A stretch of 7,051 bases of DNA from CAIVAT01 sp964387205 (GTDB lineage: Bacteria; Bacteroidota; Bacteroidia; Bacteroidales; FEN-979), in NCBI GenBank assembly GCA_964387205.1, contig CAYLVY010000165.1, positions 1-7,051 of the forward strand. The letters run 5' to 3'. Shown piece after piece: positions 1 to 4,867 of the stretch. The notes beneath the pieces were generated by a model. The model saw only the letters and a list, made by a program, of their open reading frames with translations, ran no database searches and was not told where the DNA came from. Position 1 is the first letter of the stretch; each line of letters opens with the position of its first letter. The translations under genes and the position numbers were made by a program.

Positions 1-498
1 CCGGCTGACCTGGCTGCCATCGCACAGAAGCCATCCATCGGGAATTTTGCCGGTATCGCCCCCGAATGGCATGATCAGCCCCGCGGGAAAAGTGGCGTTT
101 CCGGCTTTTAAAGCGTAATTCGAAATCGGCGCCGACAGGATCGGGGTAGTCCCCAACAAACTGTATGTCGTTCCCCCCGACATATCAATCTCTATCTTTA
201 ATTGGTTTTGTGGTTTGCTCCAGTCAATGGTCAGATAATTTCCATTCAGGACACTGCCGGTTCCCACCTCCAGGTCAATAATGCCAAATTCATCAGAGGT
301 CCTGATAAATTCTTCGCGGTAGACCACATTTTGTCCCGCTTCCTGCTGGATGGATATCCTCAGACCGACAGTTTTGTTTTTCAATATATTACCGTTATTG
401 TCATGAATAACGGCCTGGTACTTGAACGGTAATGACTGCGAAAAGGCCATTCCACCAGCCATGATCCAAATGAAAATCAGAAGCAATAATTTTTTCAT
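1..498 (-). CDS. Secreted tail-collar domain protein (N-terminal part, cut by window edge)
   Basis: The reading frame is open from an ATG at 498 down to base 1, giving 166 residues with no stop, so the C-terminus lies outside the window. Residues 1-20 (MKKLLLLIFIWIMAGGMAFS) are a signal peptide, so the protein is exported. Residues 25-130 match a domain very common in secreted Bacteroidota proteins: FKYQAVIHDNNGNIL, then VVYREEF, FGIIDLEVGTG, IDWS and a closing LSAPISNYALKA. From about residue 138 the sequence FPAGLIMPFGG...IPDGWLLCDGS is the start of a phage tail-collar domain (family pattern: G.I..f.g...P.GWLlCDG). In phages this domain lies in tail fibres; in an exported bacterial protein it may serve in surface binding or assembly, which is inference. 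The gene starts 44 bases after the T9SS cargo gene and reads the same way, so the two probably share a transcript. The domain calls rest on motif recognition only. Confidence 0.85.
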   Translation of the reverse strand, partial: MKKLLLLIFIWIMAGGMAFSQSLPFKYQAVIHDNNGNILKNKTVGLRISIQQEAGQNVVYREEFIRTSDEFGIIDLEVGTGSVLNGNYLTIDWSKPQNQLKIEIDMSGGTTYSLLGTTPILSAPISNYALKAGNATFPAGLIMPFGGDTGKIPDGWLLCDGSQVSR

Positions 499-542
499 TT
501 CGTGAAGATTTGTAGATTATTAATTGATAAACAGGGATTTTA

Positions 543-1037
543 CTACTTTTTGATGATTTTTTGACAGGAGAAAGGTCCGTTTTCCTGATGAAAAAATTTC
601 AGGATGAGGACCCCCGGCGGATACCCGGCAATATCCATCTCCATCAGCTCACTTTCACCAATCCGGACCTTCCGCTGCAGGAGCTGCCCATATTGATCAT
701 AGAGATAAACAGCAGCGTCGGTTGCTGCACCTTTCGGGATATTAATATTAATTATGTTGCCGGCAGGATTGGGATATACCGACCATGATAACTCCCCGGT
801 ACCTGTCTTGTCAATACCGTAGATGTTTTTACTGTAATTATATTGGAACCCCTGCCTTAATTTTACCCCAGAACTACTTAGCAATCCGGTAACAGGTTGA
901 CCAAGTGTTGAGGTCATCTTCAGGTCATTCTTTGTGAATGTTGATCCCCCGCCGGATATAACGACCGGGTCGAATACCTGTGTATATCCTGTATTTATTA
1001 CGGTTGTGAAAAATAGCAGAAACAGTAAAGCTCTCAT
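543..1037 (-). CDS. Small T9SS type A sorting-domain protein
   Basis: This 164-residue exported protein starts at an internal ATG (1037). The frame stays open back to 1169, but MRALLFLLFFTTVINTGYTQ is a clean signal peptide and only this start puts it at the N-terminus. Residues 23-65 (VVISGGGSTF...TSTLGQPVTG...LRQGFQY) are a short glycine- and serine-rich module often seen in small Bacteroidota surface proteins. Residues 84-164 form the C-terminal sorting domain: WSVYPNPAGNIININI, then YLYDQYGQLL, and a YPPGVLILKF strand before the basic end QKIIKK. This domain takes the protein through the outer membrane via the type IX system and is usually removed on arrival. There is no enzymatic motif, so its job at the surface is unknown. 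It is probably the first gene of a two-gene unit with the tail-collar protein. The stop is TAG. Confidence 0.85.
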   Translation of the reverse strand: MRALLFLLFFTTVINTGYTQVFDPVVISGGGSTFTKNDLKMTSTLGQPVTGLLSSSGVKLRQGFQYNYSKNIYGIDKTGTGELSWSVYPNPAGNIININIPKGAATDAAVYLYDQYGQLLQRKVRIGESELMEMDIAGYPPGVLILKFFHQENGPFSCQKIIKK

Positions 1038-1113
1038 CTTTTTCAATTTTATTAAACCAATTTCAATTTTTAATTTGCCCGATAAAAATAGTATGATGTA
1101 AGGAGGAACCCTG

Positions 1114-1132
1114 TTGCAAGTTATTGCAAGTT
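1114..1132. repeat. TTGCAAGTT direct repeat, 10-bp period
   Basis: Two identical 9-mers (1114-1122, 1124-1132) are separated by one base, so the copies fall one helical turn apart. They lie about 80 bases upstream of the T9SS cargo gene start. The phasing suits a site for a tandem-binding regulator, but no bound protein can be named and a chance repeat is possible. Confidence 0.4.
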
Positions 1133-1383
1133 TAGGTATGAAATCAATAGTACAGTATTTTACACTCATGTCTGTCGAATTAAGATATTGATAATGAATA
1201 TTTAGAATATCAATGAAATAATGACATCCGGATCAGTGCGGGAATAATACTGTAATAAAGCCATGGCAAGGCTGTTTTTTATCCGGTGCCTTTTTAATAC
1301 TTTTGATACGTCATTAAATTTCCATGAGCCCGCTCCGGTAAGTCAAATTTAGAAATGTGCAAGCAGAAAATTCTATCCAATCC

Positions 1384-1426
1384 GTTGAATCATTGGCTTA
1401 GTGATAATAGGTTTAGCATACTTTTC
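1384..1426 (+). promoter_or_regulatory. Weak Bacteroidota-type promoter candidates for the 408-residue protein
   Basis: Two overlapping near-matches to the Bacteroidota pattern (TTTG, about 20 bases, TAnnTTTG) can be seen. In the first, TTG at 1385-1387 is followed after 20 bases by TAGGTTTA (1408-1415). In the second, TTG at 1393-1395 is followed after 23 bases by TACTTTTC (1419-1426). Each has one mismatch in the -7 box and a partial -33 box. Either would give a leader of some 50-65 bases before the ATG at 1483. Confidence 0.25.
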
Positions 1427-1482
1427 ATAGTGGATTCATACATTAACATTTAATCTAATAATATATACTGATTAGAGGAAAA

Positions 1483-2709
1483 ATGGACCAGGTTGATCCG
1501 ACAATTTTCAGGATTCTTCAATTAATTGAAATCCAAATCAATCGGAAGATCACGACATTTAATGATGCCAAATGGCTCTCAGGTGATATGCTTTCCCATA
1601 AGATCCATGTCTCTCCGCATACCATTGCCCGGTTATATGGGGTAGTCAAACCATTTCGAAAACCTTACCGGTTTACCCTCGACAACCTGTCAAAATATGC
1701 CGGATTTCATGACTGGAAAACCTATAATCAATCCTGCTTTCGCCAAACCCCGGGAACCGATCTGATCATGAACCAGAATCAGCGCGGGTTCTCGCTGTCA
1801 CGCATGGAGGTGGCCATTATAACCCGCAATCATGACGGGATCATTAACGAGTTGGAGTTGCTGGATGCCAATTCTGAACCATTGCATCTTAACGAAATAG
1901 CCTCCCGGCTGGTTCATTATATAAGGACCGAAAATCAGGCAACTGATATCCTCAGGTACCTGGCCGGGACCGCCATTGGCCGGAGAATGTTCTATGATTT
2001 CTTCGTGGATGAGGACGATCAGGATGAATACTATTTCAATGCCCTGAAAACTTACTACCTGCCTGGAATTCAATCGGTGAAGAAAAGACTTTTCGTCATT
2101 GCATACCTGATCAGTAAGGAGGCTTACCGGAATAATCGCCTGGCACCCCAGGTGGGTGATCTGGAGCAACTCAGCGCTCATTTCACCATAAGATCCCTGC
2201 ACTACCAGGAATTAAGCAGGTACCTGGAAGCACTTATCATCCGGGATGGTTATACCGGTAAACTGGAAGAATTGCACCGGGAACATTTACGTCAGGTAAT
2301 CGCATATGCAGGCAAGAAAACTGCAAGCCATGAAGCATCATGGATATTGTACAGACCCCTAAAAGCATTGATTTTTTTCGGTTTCAAAGAAACGGTGCTT
2401 CATGACCCATCAGTTGGTTACCTGTTGGAAACCATTTTAAGAAAAATCAATATCCGCAATGCTTCAACGGCAGATTTCGCGATACAACTTATTTTCCTTG
2501 CAGGAAACAAGAATATAAATGGCAACGATTACCAGCCGTTTAAATTGCAATCCCATTATCTTCATTGCGACAGCAAGGAACGGCAATCCATGGAAATCGC
2601 CACGGCCTGTTTGCTTGCTGATTCTGGCGATGAAGAGTTTTACCGGACAAACCTCATTCAATACTGTAATTTAAATTCAGCAACCTGGGTTTGCCGGCTT
2701 CTGTTCTGA
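1483..2709 (+). CDS. Hypothetical protein with HTH-like N-terminus
   Basis: I do not recognise a named family for this 408-residue protein. Residues 37-83 (LSHKIHVSPHTIARLYG, then RFTLDNLSKYAGFHDWKTY) follow a pattern I recall from uncharacterised Bacteroidota proteins: a helix-turn-helix-like 'LS..I.vs..Ti.RL.G' followed by 'TLd.L..Y.G..dW..f'. This suggests a nucleic-acid-binding head, which is inference. The remaining 300 or so residues look mostly helical, rich in Leu, Ile, Tyr and Arg, with no signal peptide, no clear membrane helix and no catalytic motif; helical repeats of TPR type are possible. The ATG follows AGAGGA (1474-1479) at a short spacing of three bases. The gene stands alone on the plus strand, and its last 33 bases overlap the convergent kinase gene. 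It could be a cytoplasmic regulator, but no target is evident. Confidence 0.8.
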   Translation: MDQVDPTIFRILQLIEIQINRKITTFNDAKWLSGDMLSHKIHVSPHTIARLYGVVKPFRKPYRFTLDNLSKYAGFHDWKTYNQSCFRQTPGTDLIMNQNQRGFSLSRMEVAIITRNHDGIINELELLDANSEPLHLNEIASRLVHYIRTENQATDILRYLAGTAIGRRMFYDFFVDEDDQDEYYFNALKTYYLPGIQSVKKRLFVIAYLISKEAYRNNRLAPQVGDLEQLSAHFTIRSLHYQELSRYLEALIIRDGYTGKLEELHREHLRQVIAYAGKKTASHEASWILYRPLKALIFFGFKETVLHDPSVGYLLETILRKINIRNASTADFAIQLIFLAGNKNINGNDYQPFKLQSHYLHCDSKERQSMEIATACLLADSGDEEFYRTNLIQYCNLNSATWVCRLLF

Positions 2710-3555
2710 TTCCTCTGAAGTGTGATATCTGATGATCCCTTCCATGGGTTCACAAAATATATTGCCAATGGTATAAGAGTAAGATACCATTACCTCCCTC
2801 AGAATTTCCTGATATAAAAAGGCAATCGATCCGGTAAATGCCACGGGTAATGGTTGGTAACGGTCGTAATGCTTCAACTGTGCGGCGACAAAATCTCTAA
2901 ATGATGACTTAATCAGCGTTTTGACAAAGGGATGCTCCTTTTGTGGCAATAAAAACTCACTGAAGGAGGCCAGGTACCGGTTGGGGTAGGGGCGGTTATA
3001 GAGCGAATTGAGGATGTCGGAGAGACTGTATCCGTAATGCTCGTCAAATGACTTTCGCAACTCAGCGGGAGCCTCCTTTTTTAGATATGCCGACATCCAA
3101 CGTTTTCCCAGATTGGACCCCGCACCCTCATCTCCGAAAAGGTAACCCAGCGAATCTACCTCCTGAAAACAGGTGATGCCGTCATAGTAGCAGGAGTTGC
3201 ATCCTGTCCCGAGAATGGCAGCTATGCCCTTCTCTCGGCCAAACAGCGCCCGTGCAGCACCCAGAATATCATGGTAAATATGGATCTGTGCCCTGCGAAA
3301 GAATTTTTGCAGCGCGCTGCCGATCATTGCATTGTTGTCAGGAGTGGAACACCCGGCGCCATAAAAATGGATCTCATCGATCTCGTTTACGGGCAACGAC
3401 GGGATCAAACCCGTCTGAAGGATCTCCTCCACACTCGCCTGCGTGTGAAAATAGGGGTTCAATCCATTGGTTTTCAGGGTCTGGATCACATTTCCCCGGT
3501 TGGTCAGCACCCATGTCGTCTTCGTAGAACCACTGTCGGCAATGAGTTTTATCAT
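2677..3555 (-). CDS. N-acetylglucosamine kinase-like protein (BadF/BadG/BcrA/BcrD ATPase family)
   Basis: This 292-residue sugar kinase has the actin-like ATPase fold and would phosphorylate N-acetylglucosamine or a related amino sugar in the cytoplasm, feeding amino-sugar or peptidoglycan recycling. The family markers appear in order: phosphate-1 loop DSGSTKT (residues 7-13), YGAGCS (65-70), a candidate catalytic Asp in YHDILGAARA (D96), phosphate-2 loop GTGCNS (116-121), GDEGAGSNLG (141-150), adenosine loop FTGSIAF (240-246) and a closing P-x-EGIIRYH (270-278). Its length is normal for the family and all loops are intact, so it should be active. The exact substrate (GlcNAc, MurNAc or glucosamine) cannot be read from sequence. 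The start lies only four bases after the stop of the transposase gene, so translation may be coupled. The 3' end (stop TGA) overlaps the gene on the opposite strand. Confidence 0.9.
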   Translation of the reverse strand: MIKLIADSGSTKTTWVLTNRGNVIQTLKTNGLNPYFHTQASVEEILQTGLIPSLPVNEIDEIHFYGAGCSTPDNNAMIGSALQKFFRRAQIHIYHDILGAARALFGREKGIAAILGTGCNSCYYDGITCFQEVDSLGYLFGDEGAGSNLGKRWMSAYLKKEAPAELRKSFDEHYGYSLSDILNSLYNRPYPNRYLASFSEFLLPQKEHPFVKTLIKSSFRDFVAAQLKHYDRYQPLPVAFTGSIAFLYQEILREVMVSYSYTIGNIFCEPMEGIIRYHTSEESEQKPANPGC

Positions 3556-3559
3556 GGTG

Positions 3560-4168
3560 CTATCTCTTTAATTTGGTGACAGAACATTTATATTTCTTCC
3601 AATTTGCAGGATTATTCCTGATATACTGATCGATACGTTGATATTCGCCATCATCGCGGATGATATGATCATGGAAACGCGTCTGCCACACCGGTAATTT
3701 CGGAGTCCCGCGATATTGATTGATTCGTGTGGTAGCGGCGGATTTAAATCCGGCCACGAATGATGATATCGATTTCGGCGATCGCATCGGCATCGGCATC
3801 GGTAGAGACGCACGGCCGTGCGTCTGTACAGGGCCGTGCGTCTGTACAGGGCCGTGCGTCTGTACAGGGCCGTGCGTCTGTACGGGGAGGGCAGAGGGGG
3901 CAATCCGCAAAATGGCATGAATATGATTGGGCATGATCACGAATGAATCACAGAATAATTCCGTTCGGATTTCAAACGATTTATGCCATTCTTCTACCAT
4001 AATTTTTCCGATAGGGGATAAAATCATATTCCCATCTACAATTTTCCCGAAAACGCATTCATGACCGTATGTGCAAATTGTAATAAAATACAGTCCAGGG
4101 TTTTTATAATCCCACCACGGCGCCCGCGCCGAAAGTATTCTGAATAAATTCCGGAATTTTTCGCTCAT
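3560..4168 (-). CDS. REP-associated tyrosine transposase (RAYT, Y1/IS200-like HUH family)
   Basis: This is a 202-residue single-strand DNA transposase of the Y1 HUH superfamily. RAYTs are usually single-copy, host-kept enzymes that act on nearby REP palindromes. The family start motif ARAPWWDY...YFITICT (residues 14-33) is followed by the metal-binding MPNHIHAIL (79-87, His82 and His84), SSFVAGFKSAATTRIN (135-150), PVWQTRFHDHIIRDD (159-173) and YIRNNPANW (182-190). By comparison with E. coli RAYT the nucleophile is probably Tyr182. Between the HUH block and the C-terminal helices lies an inserted low-complexity linker: four PVQTHG repeats (95-118) and PMPMPM (123-128), encoded by a palindrome and tandem repeats. 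I chose the ATG at 4168 because MSEKFRN...ARAPWWDY is the usual N-terminus; an ATG at 4201 adds eleven atypical residues. GAGGGG directly abuts the chosen start. The frame is complete and all key residues are present. Confidence 0.92.
   Translation of the reverse strand: MSEKFRNLFRILSARAPWWDYKNPGLYFITICTYGHECVFGKIVDGNMILSPIGKIMVEEWHKSFEIRTELFCDSFVIMPNHIHAILRIAPSALPVQTHGPVQTHGPVQTHGPVQTHGRASLPMPMPMRSPKSISSFVAGFKSAATTRINQYRGTPKLPVWQTRFHDHIIRDDGEYQRIDQYIRNNPANWKKYKCSVTKLKR
3785..3802. repeat. CATCGG hexanucleotide tandem repeat (3 copies)
   Basis: There are three exact copies of CATCGG on the plus strand, with a related CATCG-like lead-in just before. They encode Pro-Met three times in the transposase and directly abut the REP-like palindrome. 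This is probably slippage-prone microsatellite DNA in the same tolerant linker. Confidence 0.8.
3802..3829. repeat. REP-like palindrome inside the RAYT gene
   Basis: AGACGCACGGCCGTGCGTCT at 3806-3825 is a perfect 20-bp palindrome. It extends to 3802-3829 with only one mismatched pair (3805 against 3826), GTA on the left pairing with TAC on the right. Such GC-rich imperfect palindromes with GTAGAGACG/CGTCTCTAC-type arms are what RAYT enzymes mobilise; I recall similar dispersed elements in Bacteroidota and cyanobacteria but cannot verify copies here. The right half is amplified in the adjoining 18-bp array. Confidence 0.8.
3814..3885. repeat. 18-bp tandem repeat (4 copies) within the RAYT gene
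   Basis: The unit GGCCGTGCGTCTGTACAG occurs at 3814-3831, 3832-3849, 3850-3867 and 3868-3885. The first three copies are identical and the fourth differs at one base (A to G at unit position 17). Each unit is the right half of the neighbouring palindrome and contains the 8-bp palindrome CTGTACAG. On the coding strand it reads as PVQTHG. The unit has no stop codon in any of six frames, which also explains the spurious open frames over it. Near identity points to recent expansion. Confidence 0.93.
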
Positions 4169-4206
4169 CCCCTCAATATTTAAAAACCAACACCACACCA
4201 AAACTC

Positions 4207-4269
4207 CGTTACTCGTTACTCGTCACGCATCACGCGTCACGCGTCACGCGTCACGCGTCACGCGTCACG
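4207..4269. repeat. Heptanucleotide tandem array, consensus CGTCACG (9 units)
   Basis: Nine 7-bp units run without gaps: two CGTTACT, one CGTCACG, one CATCACG and then five CGTCACG. The diverged units are at the RAYT-proximal end and the identical ones at the distal end. The array lies 38 bases upstream of the transposase start, between it and the hydrogenase terminator. It resembles the short tandemly repeated heptamers known between genes in cyanobacteria and other bacteria. It leaves little room for a RAYT promoter. Confidence 0.92.
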
Positions 4270-4293
4270 ATTTTCAATCCGCCATAAAATTAC

Positions 4294-4328
4294 AAAAAAA
4301 AAGCCTGTCGGGATAATTCCCGGCAGGC
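4294..4328 (-). terminator. Rho-independent terminator of the hydrogenase operon
   Basis: Read on the minus strand, an 11-bp stem GCCTGCCGGGA / TCCCGACAGGC (one G-U pair) closes a 4-base ATTA loop and is followed by nine T residues. It lies 25 bases after the hydC stop. The strong GC stem and unbroken T-run make it an efficient intrinsic terminator, so the RAYT and kinase genes should need their own transcription start or read-through. Confidence 0.95.
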
Positions 4329-4352
4329 CCTGGTGTATTAACCAATAAACAA

Positions 4353-4832
4353 TTACCCGTTGTATTCGGCAATGATATCTTTAACACCGTCGGGGGCAAC
4401 CCGGCCATAAACCTTTTCACCGACCATCACCACCGGTGCAAGGCCGCAGGCGCCCACACAGCGCAGGCAACTCAGCGAAAATTTGCCGTCCGGCGTCGTT
4501 TCACCCACTTTGATGTTCAGCTCCTTCCGGAACTCCTCAAGCACTTTTTCTGCACCCCTGACATAGCATGCGGTGCCAAGGCAAATGGAGATCGGAAATT
4601 GCCCTTTGGGCGTCATGGTGAAAAAGGAGTAGAAGGTGACTACTCCGTAAACATGCGCCACGGATACATTCAACTCCCTGGCAATGACCTCCTGCACCTC
4701 AGCAGGAAGATAACCGAACAGCCCCTGGGCTTTGTGCAGCACATTGATCAGTTCGTTCTTGTCGTTGTTGAAATCCCTGCAGATCGCTTTCAACTCGTCG
4801 GTCTTCTTTTCTGATAATTTTATCTTAGCCAT
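4353..4832 (-). CDS. hydC: NuoE-like [2Fe-2S] subunit of NAD(P)H-dependent [FeFe] hydrogenase
   Basis: This 159-residue thioredoxin-like ferredoxin subunit is homologous to complex I NuoE (24 kDa) and to HydC/HndA of soluble hydrogenases. It carries one [2Fe-2S] cluster, thought to lie beside the flavin subunit. The ligands are in the canonical arrangement: Cys84-x4-Cys89 (CLGTAC) and Cys125-x3-Cys129 (CVGAC). The N-terminal helical part has LINVLHKAQGLFGYLP (29-43) and the HVYGVVTFYSFF stretch (60-71), both family hallmarks. Length is normal. It follows hydA by 35 bases on the same strand with no terminator between, and the operon terminator follows its own stop. The hydrogenase setting favours HydC over a respiratory NuoE. 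The ribosome binding site is weak, as usual in Bacteroidota. Confidence 0.93.
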   Translation of the reverse strand: MAKIKLSEKKTDELKAICRDFNNDKNELINVLHKAQGLFGYLPAEVQEVIARELNVSVAHVYGVVTFYSFFTMTPKGQFPISICLGTACYVRGAEKVLEEFRKELNIKVGETTPDGKFSLSCLRCVGACGLAPVVMVGEKVYGRVAPDGVKDIIAEYNG

Positions 4833-4867
4833 ACCCGATTTTTCACTAATTCACATTAAATACGTTA

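Larger units (their letters stand above)
1038..1482. other. Divergent intergenic region without a recognisable gene
   Basis: This AT-rich stretch separates the start of the T9SS cargo gene (minus) from the start of the 408-residue protein (plus), so it should hold promoters for both. On the minus strand TAAATTTG (1344-1351) fits the Bacteroidota -7 pattern TAnnTTTG, but I find no convincing -33 TTTG at the right distance. On the plus strand weak candidates lie at 1384-1426. Other visible details are a direct repeat of TTGCAAGTT (1114-1122 and 1124-1132) and a weak 7-bp AT-rich inverted repeat (1187-1193 and 1208-1214). I found no RNA gene or riboswitch fold and no convincing small ORF with a ribosome binding site. 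Confidence 0.6.

Noticed and set aside
1038..1169. N-terminal extension of the T9SS cargo gene to an ATG at 1169
   Set aside because: The extra 44 residues would bury a clear signal peptide inside the protein; the start at 1037 explains export.
1187..1214. AT-rich hairpin ATTGATA / TATCAAT with a 14-base loop
   Set aside because: A 7-bp AT stem with a long loop is weak and expected by chance in AT-rich intergenic DNA.
1265..1296. Possible terminator near GGCAAGGC...GGTGCC followed by T-rich sequence
   Set aside because: The arms pair over only about four bases and no convincing stem forms.
3720..3920. Open frames on both strands across the 18-bp repeats
   Set aside because: The repeat has no stop in any frame, so long open frames arise automatically; only the transposase frame has conserved motifs on both sides.
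4169..4201. Upstream ATG at 4201 as the start of the transposase
   Set aside because: It adds eleven residues (MVWCWFLNIEG) unlike RAYT N-termini, while the ATG at 4168 gives the family-typical MSEKFRN start.
3802..4269. CRISPR array
   Set aside because: The repeats are head-to-tail without spacers and with units of 18 and 7 bp; one array is coding and no cas genes are present.
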